34,982 nt of DNA, taken from Tepidimicrobium sp. (lineage in GTDB: Bacteria > Bacillota > Clostridia > Tissierellales > Tepidimicrobiaceae). The notes under the pieces are model-generated. The model made no database searches. It was given only the letters and a program-made list of their open reading frames with translations, and had not been told where the DNA came from. Of the stretch, positions 24,075 through 31,967 are shown one piece after another. A program made the translations under genes and the position numbers. The stretch is taken from the NCBI GenBank assembly GCA_012839395.1, contig DUNJ01000189.1, positions 1-34,982 on the forward strand, in the 5' to 3' direction. Positions within the stretch are counted from its first letter, which is position 1. Every line of letters begins with the position of its first letter.

Positions 24075-24851
24075 TTAACTAAACAAGGATTTATCATCCA
24101 TATCCTTAAACAATGTTAGCAGCTTTTCCTTGGTCAAAGTGTTTTTTTTCTCTCCAGATATATCTACTATCTTATTTCCCCTATGAAGCATTACCAGCCT
24201 ATTGCCATATCTTATAGCATGATCTACGTTATGAGTTACCATAATAGTAGTTAAGCCCTTCTCCTCCACTATATCCCTTGTAATGCCCATCACAATCTCA
24301 CTGGTTTTAGGGTCTAAAGCTGCAGTATGCTCATCAAGTAATAATAGGTCAGGCTCCCCAATTACGGCCATAATCAAAGCCAATGATTGTCTCTGTCCTC
24401 CTGACAGCTGGGATACTGGAGTGTACAACTTATCTTCCAAACCAAGGTGAAGAGTACTCAACAATTCCTTAAAATATTCCTCATCTTTCCTATCTATTAA
24501 AAAGGATAATCCAAACCTTTTGCCTTTATTTTTAGCCATTGATAGGTTTTCATATATGGTCATAGATGGATTGGTGCCCAGTGATGGATCCTGAAATATT
24601 CTAGATATATTTTTGCACTTTTCATGTTCTGTATCATGGGTCACATCCCTATCTTTCAATATTATGTTTCCCCCATCTGCCCGAACCTTACCAGAGATTA
24701 TATTTAAAAGAGTGGATTTGCCCGCTCCATTGCTGCCCAATACACATATAAAATCCTTTTCATCTATATCCATAGAGAAGTTATTGAATACTACCTGTTC
24801 ATTTATGCTACCTTTATTAAATGTTTTAGATACCCCACTTAGCTTAAGCAT
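24075..24851 (-). CDS. ABC transporter ATP-binding protein (TrpXYZ-type importer)
   Basis: A 258-residue ATPase with Walker A GSNGAGKST (about 38-46), a Q-loop with RIFQDPSLGTNPS, the signature LSGGQRQSLAL (about 141-151), Walker B LLLLDEHTAALDP and the H-loop threonine-histidine-asparagine-valine. The DEHTAALDP form is typical of importers paired with PF04392 binding proteins. I start at the ATG at 24851; GTG codons at 24860 and 24857 are possible, and the ribosome site is unclear. It overlaps the end of the permease gene by eight bases. It energises the importer formed with the permease and binding protein upstream. Confidence 0.93.
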   Translation of the reverse strand: MLKLSGVSKTFNKGSINEQVVFNNFSMDIDEKDFICVLGSNGAGKSTLLNIISGKVRADGGNIILKDRDVTHDTEHEKCKNISRIFQDPSLGTNPSMTIYENLSMAKNKGKRFGLSFLIDRKDEEYFKELLSTLHLGLEDKLYTPVSQLSGGQRQSLALIMAVIGEPDLLLLDEHTAALDPKTSEIVMGITRDIVEEKGLTTIMVTHNVDHAIRYGNRLVMLHRGNKIVDISGEKKNTLTKEKLLTLFKDMDDKSLFS

Positions 24852-25761
24852 TTCCACCACCAGCCTCTCCTAAAGTAGTGGAACTCTCAATATCCGATTT
24901 CTTTAAATTATTCCGCCTTCTTCTAGTAAAGAATTCTCCGGTATTGCCAATAGATAACACAATTACAACTATTATGGAGCTTATAAGCTTTAGGTCACTG
25001 GGGTTAAATCCTATTCTTAGACTCAACGCTATGCTAGTTCTATATAGTAAGGTTCCCACTATACATATAATGCTAGAATTGAAAAACCCTATCCTCTCAA
25101 ATATACTACTCCCTATAACTATGGATGCAAGCCCCATAATCATCGTTCCGGTGCCCATATTGATATCACTAAATCCCTGATATTGGGCCATTATACTCCC
25201 AGATAAAGCTATAAAGCTATTAGATAGGGCTAGAGCAAATATCTTTATGCTCCCAATATTGATTCCTAAAGATATTACCATGTTTTCGTTATCCCCTATG
25301 CCTCTTAGCAGGTAACCTAATTTAGTTTTGAAGAATATCGTAAAAAATATGGCACAGAGTAAGGTTACAATAGATAGTATAAATAATGGATTTCTACCTG
25401 TAAATAGGCTATCATGATTGAACAGGGGAAGATTTGCCTTCCCCCCCATCATCCTAAGGTTTATAGAATAGAGCCCCACCATAACCAAAATGCTTGAAAG
25501 TATATCCTGTATCTTCAATTTAACATTCAATATACCAGTCATCAATCCAGCCAAAGCACCGACCAACATAGAGATGATTAGAGATGTAAAGGGATTGAAG
25601 CCTTTAGTTATCATTATAGCCGATACGCTGGCACCCAAGGTAAAACTACCATCAGCGGAAAGATCCGCAAATTTCAATATCTTATAGCTAATATATATTC
25701 CCATCACCGTTATGGAAAATATTAAGCTCTGCTGGATAATACTGGTTACAAAACTGTTCAT
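24844..25761 (-). CDS. ABC transporter permease (TrpXYZ-type importer)
   Basis: A 305-residue inner membrane permease with about eight hydrophobic helices, of the branched-chain/ribose-like permease superfamily used by PF04392 systems. It shows DLSADGSFTLGASVSA near 30-45, then a glycine-alanine-leucine-alanine-glycine-leucine-methionine-threonine-glycine helix, GMNIGSIKIFALALSN-like cytoplasmic loop sequence (here beginning LGINIGSIKIFALALS) and GLASIVIGSSIF. The ATG at 25761 directly follows the TGA of the binding-protein gene and has GGGGGAT; an upstream TTG is less likely. A basic tail after the last helix is cytoplasmic. The substrate is set by the binding protein. Confidence 0.92.
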   Translation of the reverse strand: MNSFVTSIIQQSLIFSITVMGIYISYKILKFADLSADGSFTLGASVSAIMITKGFNPFTSLIISMLVGALAGLMTGILNVKLKIQDILSSILVMVGLYSINLRMMGGKANLPLFNHDSLFTGRNPLFILSIVTLLCAIFFTIFFKTKLGYLLRGIGDNENMVISLGINIGSIKIFALALSNSFIALSGSIMAQYQGFSDINMGTGTMIMGLASIVIGSSIFERIGFFNSSIICIVGTLLYRTSIALSLRIGFNPSDLKLISSIIVVIVLSIGNTGEFFTRRRRNNLKKSDIESSTTLGEAGGGNA

Positions 25762-25762
25762 A

Positions 25763-26791
25763 TCAGTTATCCCCCTCAACCATTACGGCATTTTCCAATA
25801 TATCATCCGGTAATGTAATTCCCAAGCTATTGACCATGTCCTCATTTATGGTAAGTTCTGTTTCTTCAGTTCCCACTACAGGCATATCCTTAATTTTATT
25901 GCCTTCCAATATCTCAATAGCCATAAGACCTGTTTGATACCCAAGCTTATAGTAATCCAATCCTTCACACGCAAGGGCACCACCTTTGACCATTGGTTCA
26001 TCCACCCCAATAGCGCCTATATTATTGTCCAAGCTAACCTTTCTGATTATAGACATGCTAGATGCTATTAAGTTATCCGATGGAAGGAATAAAAAGTCTA
26101 CATCTTGTACCTTTGCACTAAGGGCTGGCTCCAATTCCGAAGAATTGGTTATTGGAATCTCCACTATCTCTAGCCCAACGCCTCTAGCGGCCTCCTTTGC
26201 CAATTCAACCTGAACCTGGGAATTGGTTTCACTCGTATTATATGGAACTCCTACTTTCTTGGAACCAGGAAATATAGTCTTGCCTAACTCCAGTTGAGGT
26301 TCTATAGGAACCATGTCCGTAGTTCCTGTTATGTTACCCTCTGGCGAATCCATATTCTTTACCAAGCCCGCCGATACGGGATCCGTCACCGCAGTAAACA
26401 ATATAGGTATTTCCTCTGTAGATTGCAATGCCGACTGGGCCGATGGGGTAGATATGGCGAGGATTAAATCCTTATTTTGCGAAACAAAGTTCTCAGCTAT
26501 TGTTGCAGTTAAGGCTATATCTCCCTGGGCATATTGGGTGTCAATGTCTATATTAACACCATCTTCATAGCCCTTTTCCTTTAGTGCATCGATAAAACCA
26601 TCCCGTGCAAGGTCTAATACTGGATTCTCTATAATTTGACTTATTCCTATTGAAATTACTTCCTGAGAATTTTTCTGAGATGTTGTCGTTTCATCACTAG
26701 CAGAACAGCCCACTAACGATAAGATAATTAAAGAAAACAAAATTAAGCCTAAGCATTTACTTAGACTGGTAAGATGTTTTTTCCCTACCAT
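25763..26791 (-). CDS. ABC transporter substrate-binding lipoprotein (PF04392/TrpX type)
   Basis: A 342-residue lipoprotein with a basic start, hydrophobic stretch and lipobox leucine-valine-glycine-cysteine with C29, then a low-complexity serine/threonine linker and a two-lobed periplasmic-binding fold (about 45-338). Segments such as GISQIIENPVLDLARDGFIDAL, AISTPSAQSAL, PILFTAVTDPVSAGLV and NITGTTDMV mark the PF04392 family, some of whose members (TrpX) bind tryptophan or related aromatic compounds. Substrate here is not determined. GGAGGATG precedes the ATG at 26791. It is the first gene of the three-gene importer operon, under a consensus promoter. A gene for tryptophan use is not nearby. 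Confidence 0.93.
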   Translation of the reverse strand: MVGKKHLTSLSKCLGLILFSLIILSLVGCSASDETTTSQKNSQEVISIGISQIIENPVLDLARDGFIDALKEKGYEDGVNIDIDTQYAQGDIALTATIAENFVSQNKDLILAISTPSAQSALQSTEEIPILFTAVTDPVSAGLVKNMDSPEGNITGTTDMVPIEPQLELGKTIFPGSKKVGVPYNTSETNSQVQVELAKEAARGVGLEIVEIPITNSSELEPALSAKVQDVDFLFLPSDNLIASSMSIIRKVSLDNNIGAIGVDEPMVKGGALACEGLDYYKLGYQTGLMAIEILEGNKIKDMPVVGTEETELTINEDMVNSLGITLPDDILENAVMVEGDN

Positions 26792-26893
26792 GCTACCATC
26801 CTCCTAAAAATTATTTGATTGTAGTATTAAAATTTACCAACCTACCTATCTACCCTTGCCTTTCGGCAGCTACCATAAAAAATATATACTACC

Positions 26894-26922
26894 ATTATAG
26901 TAATATAATATATAACTGTCAA
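26894..26922 (-). promoter_or_regulatory. Consensus sigma-A promoter of the ABC operon
   Basis: Perfect TTGACA (26922-26917) and TATAAT (26899-26894) boxes stand 17 bases apart on the minus strand. The roughly 95-base leader has a small hairpin with a GAAA tetraloop (26857-26868) but no T-box, tryptophan leader peptide or known riboswitch that I can identify. Confidence 0.8.
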
Positions 26923-26964
26923 TACTTTTATAATCATTGCCAATCATTTCCCTTATGCTAGGCC

Positions 26965-27387
26965 TTACACCTCATCCCTAGGAATGGATCTATGTCCCAC
27001 AGCTATGGCTAAATCGTTCAGATGTAGCAGCCCTATGCTTATAAATAAGCATACTACTATATGCTCTCCTGACCTTGCAATTCCAAGCTTGCCACCAAAA
27101 TTTAAACCTAGCGCTTTCTGATTAACCTGACTAATCGCATCTTTTGCCGCCCCTGCCACTGCTCCTTCATAAACATGAGCATCTCTTATGACTCCTGTTT
27201 TCTTAGAAGCCACTAAGGCTCTTTCGATTATCTTGGGTATAGAATTGATTAAATCTCCGCCTATGTCCACAGCTGCACCTAAAATACCTTTTTCCTTAAA
27301 ATCATCTATTATATCACCTTCCTCCCCTCTGGTAGATATAGCTAATCTGATAGCCGCCTTAGCTACTTCTGTACTATTATTGTTCAT
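26965..27387 (-). CDS. HutP-family protein
   Basis: A 140-residue protein of the HutP family as found in clostridia. Segments such as STEVAKAAIRLAISTR, then GAAVDIGGDLINSIPKIIERALVASKK, an EGAVAGAAKDAI helix, and a C-terminal FISIGLLHLNDLAIAVGHR that matches the family end. In Bacillus, HutP is a histidine- and magnesium-dependent RNA-binding antiterminator of the histidine-use operon. No hut gene is present here, so the clostridial type may do something else. I start at the ATG at 27387, eight bases behind GGAGG; the frame runs open to 27456, but that region has no ribosome site. It lies 62 bases after the XRE-cupin gene on the same strand. Confidence 0.85.
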   Translation of the reverse strand: MNNNSTEVAKAAIRLAISTRGEEGDIIDDFKEKGILGAAVDIGGDLINSIPKIIERALVASKKTGVIRDAHVYEGAVAGAAKDAISQVNQKALGLNFGGKLGIARSGEHIVVCLFISIGLLHLNDLAIAVGHRSIPRDEV

Positions 27388-27449
27388 ATCTATCGCCTCC
27401 CACATTGAATACATTGGACATTCAATATATACCCCTATCTTTTCCATTG

Positions 27450-27992
27450 TTACCAACTAGGTGGTGTCATAGCCCAGATTGATATACTCTCCTCATCATT
27501 GTAGCTTTCGTATATATGAGGCTTAGAACTATCAAAGTATATACTATCACCTTCATGTAGAATATATCTTTTCCCCCCAATAACTACAGCCATGCTCCCT
27601 TTTATAACATAGCCGCATTCTTCGCCTTCATGGGATATGGCACTCCCCTTAGTTTTAGTCCCACCTTTTAATGTTATCAATACAAATTGAATTTTTCTAC
27701 CATCAATGGGAGTTAAAAGCTCATATATCCTGGATTCATCATTGGTTACAATAGTGTGTCTTTCATCCTTCCTTACAATAGCTGATAAATCCTTTTCCCT
27801 GTCAAAAAAATATCCCATGGTAACGTCAAGGGCCTCCACTATTTTCAACATTGCATTGATGGAAGGCACTACTTTGTTTCTCTCTACCTGACTAATAAGC
27901 CCAGTGCTCAGGCCTGATTTATCTGCCAATTGTCTAATGCTCATCTTTTTTGATTTTCTTAGTTTTCTTATTTCCGATCCTACGCTAAACAT
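27450..27992 (-). CDS. XRE-cupin transcriptional regulator
   Basis: A 180-residue regulator with an N-terminal XRE-type helix-turn-helix (about 5-61, IRQLADKSGLSTGLISQVERNK) and a C-terminal cupin (about 105-178, with HEGEECGYVIKG, a glycine-aspartate-serine-isoleucine-tyrosine-phenylalanine stretch and a proline-histidine before the end). This class (SutR/PuuR-like) binds small ligands in the cupin and commonly regulates amino-acid or amine use. It is divergent from the DUF819 transporter-dipeptidase pair, with a 183-base gap that holds a consensus promoter and an inverted repeat. It probably controls that pair, and perhaps itself and the HutP gene downstream. Confidence 0.93.
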   Translation of the reverse strand: MFSVGSEIRKLRKSKKMSIRQLADKSGLSTGLISQVERNKVVPSINAMLKIVEALDVTMGYFFDREKDLSAIVRKDERHTIVTNDESRIYELLTPIDGRKIQFVLITLKGGTKTKGSAISHEGEECGYVIKGSMAVVIGGKRYILHEGDSIYFDSSKPHIYESYNDEESISIWAMTPPSW

Positions 27993-28067
27993 GATAAACC
28001 CCCAACATTTATTTGTTTTATATTATATCATCTTAATTATCATCTTCAAAACTATGTGCTAAATTAC

Positions 28068-28083
28068 GTTCAATATCGTGAAC
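28068..28083. promoter_or_regulatory. Candidate operator of the XRE-cupin regulator
   Basis: GTTCA (28068-28072) and TGAAC (28079-28083) are inverted around six bases, 13 bases ahead of the -35 box of the DUF819 promoter. The position suits a regulator of either divergent gene. Short arms keep confidence low. Confidence 0.4.
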
Positions 28084-28096
28084 TGTTTTTAGTATA

Positions 28097-28125
28097 TTGA
28101 CATATAACGTTTGCCATTATATAAT
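28097..28125 (+). promoter_or_regulatory. Consensus sigma-A promoter of the DUF819-dipeptidase pair
   Basis: Perfect TTGACA (28097-28102) and TATAAT (28120-28125) with a 17-base spacer, about 43 bases before the ribosome site. Confidence 0.85.
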
Positions 28126-28175
28126 ATTATTATAAAATAATAAATTTTCTAACATTTCGCTGAAGGAGGATGTTT

Positions 28176-29387
28176 ATGACAAGTTTAATTAAGCCAGATC
28201 AAACCTGGATGTTGTGGGCTTTTTTAACTGGATGGGCTGCAGTAAGCATTCATTTGGAACAAAAGTATGAATGGGCTTCAAAAGTTACTAGTTCGGTCAT
28301 TGCATTAACTGGAGCTTTAATTTTGTCTAATCTGCGTATCATACCTACAGAATCCCCCGTCTATGATAGTGTGTGGACATATGTAATCCCTATAGCCATT
28401 CCACTACTTCTTTTTGAGTGCAATATTAAGAAAATATGGAGAGAAAGTGGAAGATTATTAATCGTATTTATGATTGGAGCGGTTGGAACTTTTCTAGGAG
28501 CACTTGTCGGGTTCTTTGCATTGCATAAATTTATTCCCGATTTAGGATATGTAGCAACCATAATGACAGGTTCCTATATAGGTGGTGGAGTTAATTTTGT
28601 TGCTTTAGCCGATGCCTTTAACGCTCCAAGCGAAATAGTCGCTGCTACAACAATTGCTGATAATCTATTAATGGCCTTATATTTCTTTGTTTTACTTTCT
28701 ATACCATCAATAACTTTTTTCAGGAAACATTTCAATCACCCCTTAATCGATGAAATTGAAGCGGCAGAGTCAAGCCCTAGTAATGAAGAAATCCCTGGTT
28801 CTTCAAATGGATGGAAAACTAGCGAAGTTACTTTTAAGGATATTGCTTTTGCCTTCGCGAGCTCGGTCATCATTGTAACAGTATCCATAGAAATTGCAGA
28901 CCTTTTCGCAAAAATAATCCCAACAGGCAACCCCATTCTTGCAGCGCTTAATTCATTGCTCGGAAACATGTACTTAATACTTACTACAGTAACGATGCTT
29001 TTGGCAACATATAAAGCCGATTTCTTTTCTTCTATAAAAGGTGCACAGGAAATAGGTATGTTCCTAATGATTATATTTATGGTTGTAATAGGAACTCCAG
29101 CTTCCATACCCGCAATTATTAAAACAGCACCATTGCTCCTAGTATTCTGTGCCATTGTAGTTGCTGTAAATATGCTTATATTATTTGCTGGTGCTAAAAT
29201 ATTCAATTTCAATCTAGAGGAAGCTATTATTGCCTCTAATGCCAATATAGGCGGGCCTGCAACAGCGCCTGCAATGGCCATTGCTAAAGGTTGGACATCT
29301 CTAGTAGGACCATCGGTATTGGTAGCAGTATTTGGTTATGTTGTTGGAAATTATTTTGGAATTATTATTGGTAATATTCTACTTTAA
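28176..29387 (+). CDS. DUF819 family membrane transporter (YjcL-like)
   Basis: A 403-residue membrane protein with about eleven helices and the DUF819 pattern: an IPIAIPLLLFECNIKKIW segment, a GSYIGGGVNFVALADAF signature near 125-141, a charged cytoplasmic loop (about 185-215, rich in serine and glutamate), and a closing region NANIGGPATAPAMAIAKGW that mirrors the first signature. The internal repeat and paired glycine-rich motifs suggest an elevator-type transporter. The start is the ATG at 28176, six bases behind GGAGG. An M19 dipeptidase gene follows after 38 bases, so the cargo may be a dipeptide or a dipeptide-derived compound. Direction and substrate are not known. Confidence 0.9.
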   Translation: MTSLIKPDQTWMLWAFLTGWAAVSIHLEQKYEWASKVTSSVIALTGALILSNLRIIPTESPVYDSVWTYVIPIAIPLLLFECNIKKIWRESGRLLIVFMIGAVGTFLGALVGFFALHKFIPDLGYVATIMTGSYIGGGVNFVALADAFNAPSEIVAATTIADNLLMALYFFVLLSIPSITFFRKHFNHPLIDEIEAAESSPSNEEIPGSSNGWKTSEVTFKDIAFAFASSVIIVTVSIEIADLFAKIIPTGNPILAALNSLLGNMYLILTTVTMLLATYKADFFSSIKGAQEIGMFLMIIFMVVIGTPASIPAIIKTAPLLLVFCAIVVAVNMLILFAGAKIFNFNLEEAIIASNANIGGPATAPAMAIAKGWTSLVGPSVLVAVFGYVVGNYFGIIIGNILL

Positions 29388-29425
29388 TTATTTAATCAAT
29401 ATGCGCCTTTTAGGAAGGGGTAATC

Positions 29426-30400
29426 ATGATATTCAATGGACATTCCGACATATTATCGGATATCAATATACGCAGATTAAATGGAGAAAAGAATGTCTTT
29501 AGGAATCACTACTATGAAGATTTCCTAAAATCAGGAGTTACCGGGGTTATATTGGTAATTTGGACCGATTTAGAATACTTGAATAATCCTAAAAAACGAA
29601 CTATGCAAATCATTCAATCGATGCAAGATGAATTCTCTGAGGCAGCAGATATATTGAATATTGTTACCGAATATCAAGACCTTTATAAAGGAAATAAAGA
29701 TGACAAAATAAATGTTTTAATAGGCATGGAAGGTTTAGCTCACATAGGGAGTAATATATCTTTAATAGAAAAATACTATAATGATATTGGTTTAAGACAT
29801 GTCTCCTTAACATGGAACGAAAAAAATCTACTAGCTGCTGGGGTAAACGGAGAAGGGGGAATAACCAATCTTGGAAAAAAGGCAATAGCAAAAATAGAAG
29901 AATTAGGAATTCTCTTAGATGTTTCTCATTTAAATGAACAATCCTTTTGGGATGTTACGACAATAGCCTCCGGTCCTATTATCGCTTCTCATTCTAATGC
30001 TAAAAAACTTGCCAAAGTTAAAAGAAATCTGGATGATGAACAATTATTAGCAATTGCTGAAAGTGGCGGGCTAGTAGGCGTAAATGCAATAGGTGAATTT
30101 GTGAGTGATGATAAGAAAAAACGAAATATCGATACCTTAATCGATCATATTGATCATATGAAAAATTTAATAGGTATAGAGCATATAGGCTTCGGTTTTG
30201 ACTTCTGTGACTTTTTACCCAAACATACTATTGGCCTACCGGATACGACAACCGAATCTATTGCTATAAAGAATTTGGTGTCGGAGGCTGATATCCCTAA
30301 TCTAATTGATAAGATGAAATGTAGGGGATATAGCAAAGAAGAAATAGAATTAATTGCCTATAAAAACTATTACAACTTATTAAAAAAAGTTCTTAAATAA
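29426..30400 (+). CDS. Membrane-dipeptidase family metallopeptidase (M19)
   Basis: A 324-residue zinc dipeptidase of family M19 (renal dipeptidase-like) with a metal-binding TIM barrel. Ligands can be placed: H6 and D8 in NGHSD, the bridging E102 in GMEG, H168 in DVSH and H189 in SHSN, with a late catalytic-side aspartate in GFGFDF. Family enzymes cleave dipeptides, often with a D-residue at the C-terminal side, and some are specific for unusual dipeptides. There is no signal peptide, so it acts in the cytoplasm. The ATG at 29426 follows GGAAGGGG. It forms an operon with the DUF819 gene and ends at an intrinsic terminator. Confidence 0.95.
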   Translation: MIFNGHSDILSDINIRRLNGEKNVFRNHYYEDFLKSGVTGVILVIWTDLEYLNNPKKRTMQIIQSMQDEFSEAADILNIVTEYQDLYKGNKDDKINVLIGMEGLAHIGSNISLIEKYYNDIGLRHVSLTWNEKNLLAAGVNGEGGITNLGKKAIAKIEELGILLDVSHLNEQSFWDVTTIASGPIIASHSNAKKLAKVKRNLDDEQLLAIAESGGLVGVNAIGEFVSDDKKKRNIDTLIDHIDHMKNLIGIEHIGFGFDFCDFLPKHTIGLPDTTTESIAIKNLVSEADIPNLIDKMKCRGYSKEEIELIAYKNYYNLLKKVLK

Positions 30401-30411
30401 CATTTTTCAAA

Positions 30412-30439
30412 CCGGGATAACCCTTTGGGTTTATCTCGG
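30412..30439 (+). terminator. Intrinsic terminator after the dipeptidase gene
   Basis: A 12-pair stem with one bulged T (30412-30423 with 30427-30439) and a three-base loop is followed by a T tract of TTTA and eight T. Confidence 0.9.
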
Positions 30440-30542
30440 CTTTATTTTTTTTATAAGTTTATGGATATAACAAGCCCTATCTTCCTATAAAATCACAATA
30501 TAATTTTCCCCAAATCATCTAAATATGGGGTATAATATATTA

Positions 30543-30636
30543 ACTGCCTTTTTAAGAAGTAATATATGAACTAAGCTATTTCTTAAATTTATATTCTAAT
30601 AGAAGGGTCCGAAAATCCAGCTTTCCGATCTTTTTT
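30543..30636 (+). ncRNA. Candidate structured RNA A ending in a terminator
   Basis: After a TATAAT box (30531-30536) with no good -35, the sequence has an inverted repeat of eight to ten pairs (30551-30558 with 30580-30587) and then a hairpin, GGTCCGAAA with TTTCCGATC (30606-30614 and 30622-30630, one mismatch), directly followed by six T. No open frame is present. It could be a small RNA or a leftover leader. It matches no family I recognise. Confidence 0.4.
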
Positions 30637-30675
30637 ATGAAATGAAATCAATTGTTAAATAACGGAAGTTAAAAA

Positions 30676-30705
30676 TTGATTATATGGAAACGGGCATGGT
30701 ATAAT
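30676..30705 (+). promoter_or_regulatory. Promoter of candidate RNA B / ddl leader
   Basis: TTGATT (30676-30681) and TATAAT (30700-30705), 18 bases apart, with TGG before the -10 as in extended -10 promoters. The predicted start is near 30712. Confidence 0.65.
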
Positions 30706-30711
30706 TGAGTC

Positions 30712-30786
30712 CACAATGACCAAGCTCTCTTTTAAAGTGTTTGTTATACGGATCAGCTCTATTAGAAAGGATGGTCATTGTTTTTT
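30712..30786 (+). ncRNA. Candidate small RNA or attenuator B upstream of ddl
   Basis: Starting one base after the predicted transcription start, ACAATGACCA (30713-30722) pairs perfectly with TGGTCATTGT (30772-30781), which is followed by six T, A and four T. The whole unit would be a 75-base RNA closed end-to-end by a terminator stem, with a 49-base interior holding two AGCTCT copies. It may be a free small RNA or a transcription attenuator of ddl-murF, whose ribosome site begins about 90 bases on. No known riboswitch class fits by eye. Confidence 0.5.
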
Positions 30787-30884
30787 ATTTTAAAAGATTT
30801 TGAGCCCCTTAAACAATACAGGTTCTGATTTATTAAATATATAAAGTAGCTAATACTATCAAATTTTTATAGGAGGTAAACGAT

Positions 30885-31967
30885 ATGAAGACTAATGTTT
30901 ATATACTGTGCGGAGGAGAATCGGTGGAGCATGAGGTATCCTTGAAATCAGCCTCAGCCATAATTAATTCTTTGGACAGAAGCAAATATAATGCTTATCC
31001 AATATATATAACTAAGGAAGGGGTATGGTGTAATTTGGGATTGTGGAATAAAAAGATAGAGGAACCCGAGGAGCTGATTTCAGAATCCTCAGACAGTATA
31101 ATCGGTTCCATGGGAAAATTGCTGACCTGCAATTATAAAGAAGGAGAGAGAAATATAGTCATCCCTGCCCTCCATGGGACAAAAGGCGAGGATGGAACTA
31201 TACAAGGGTTTTTAGAATTGATGAATATCCCCTATGTAGGCAACGAAGTTCTATCCTCTGCGGTCGGAATGGACAAGATCGTAATGCATGATCTATTTGA
31301 AAGACACAATATTCCTCAAACAAAATACATACCTATCAAAATGCATAAATGGATGGAAGATGAGGTGGAAACCTATTCAATGGTTGAAAAAAAGCTCAGC
31401 TATCCTCTTTATGTAAAACCTGCTAACTTAGGCTCCAGTGTTGGTATAAATCGGGTAGAAAATAGGGAAGAATTAGAAGAGGCCTTTAAAGAAGCCTTCC
31501 TATACGATGTTAAAATAGTAGTAGAGGAGGAGGTAATTGCAAGAGAGATGCAGGTCTCAGTAATAGGAAATGATCATCCTAAGGCCTCCCTACCTGGGGA
31601 GTTTATTATGGAGAGGCCTTTTTTCGACTATAATGCCAAATATATAGACAATAAGATAATACCTGTTGTTCCAGCAAGATTGGAGCCTGATGTAATGGAT
31701 GAGGTACGGAAAACCGCCGTAAAAGTTTTTAGGGCCTTAAATTGTTATGGACTTGCTAGGGTGGACATCTTTATTACAGATGACAATCAAATATTTGTAA
31801 ATGAAATAAATACGATGCCCGGTTTTACCCCTCTAAGTATGACCCCAGTCCTTTGGGAAGCTACCGATGGAACTACTTATTCCCAGCTAATTGAGAAACT
31901 TATAGAATTGGGATTTGAAAGATATGAGCAAAAAAAATCCATATTGAGAACGAGGTGTACTAAATGA
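30885..31967 (+). CDS. ddl: D-alanine--D-alanine ligase
   Basis: A 360-residue ATP-grasp ligase that makes D-Ala-D-Ala for peptidoglycan. It shows the N-terminal CGGESVEHEVSL (9-20), HGTKGEDGTIQG (97-108), the ATP-grasp lysine string YPLYVKPANLGSSVGI, the omega loop with KY (DYNAKYIDNK), expected for D-Ala-D-Ala rather than D-Ala-D-lactate enzymes, and the end motif NEINTMPGFTPLSM with magnesium and substrate ligands. TAGGAGG stands nine bases before the ATG at 30885. It overlaps murF by four bases (ATGA), so the two are translationally coupled. Confidence 0.97.
   Translation: MKTNVYILCGGESVEHEVSLKSASAIINSLDRSKYNAYPIYITKEGVWCNLGLWNKKIEEPEELISESSDSIIGSMGKLLTCNYKEGERNIVIPALHGTKGEDGTIQGFLELMNIPYVGNEVLSSAVGMDKIVMHDLFERHNIPQTKYIPIKMHKWMEDEVETYSMVEKKLSYPLYVKPANLGSSVGINRVENREELEEAFKEAFLYDVKIVVEEEVIAREMQVSVIGNDHPKASLPGEFIMERPFFDYNAKYIDNKIIPVVPARLEPDVMDEVRKTAVKVFRALNCYGLARVDIFITDDNQIFVNEINTMPGFTPLSMTPVLWEATDGTTYSQLIEKLIELGFERYEQKKSILRTRCTK

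Noticed and set aside
26821..26892. GTAGTAT (26821-26827) and ATACTAC (26886-26892) as the closing stem of a riboswitch in the ABC leader
   Set aside because: The distal arm lies directly next to the -10 box, so most of it would be upstream of the transcription start and absent from the RNA.
28736..29281. A 181-codon minus-strand frame inside the DUF819 gene
   Set aside because: It is antisense to conserved family signatures and lacks a start site and homology.
30508..30530. CCCCA/TGGGG inverted repeat before the TATAAT box of RNA candidate A, as an operator
   Set aside because: Arms are only five bases and no regulator is linked; there is not enough to call a site.
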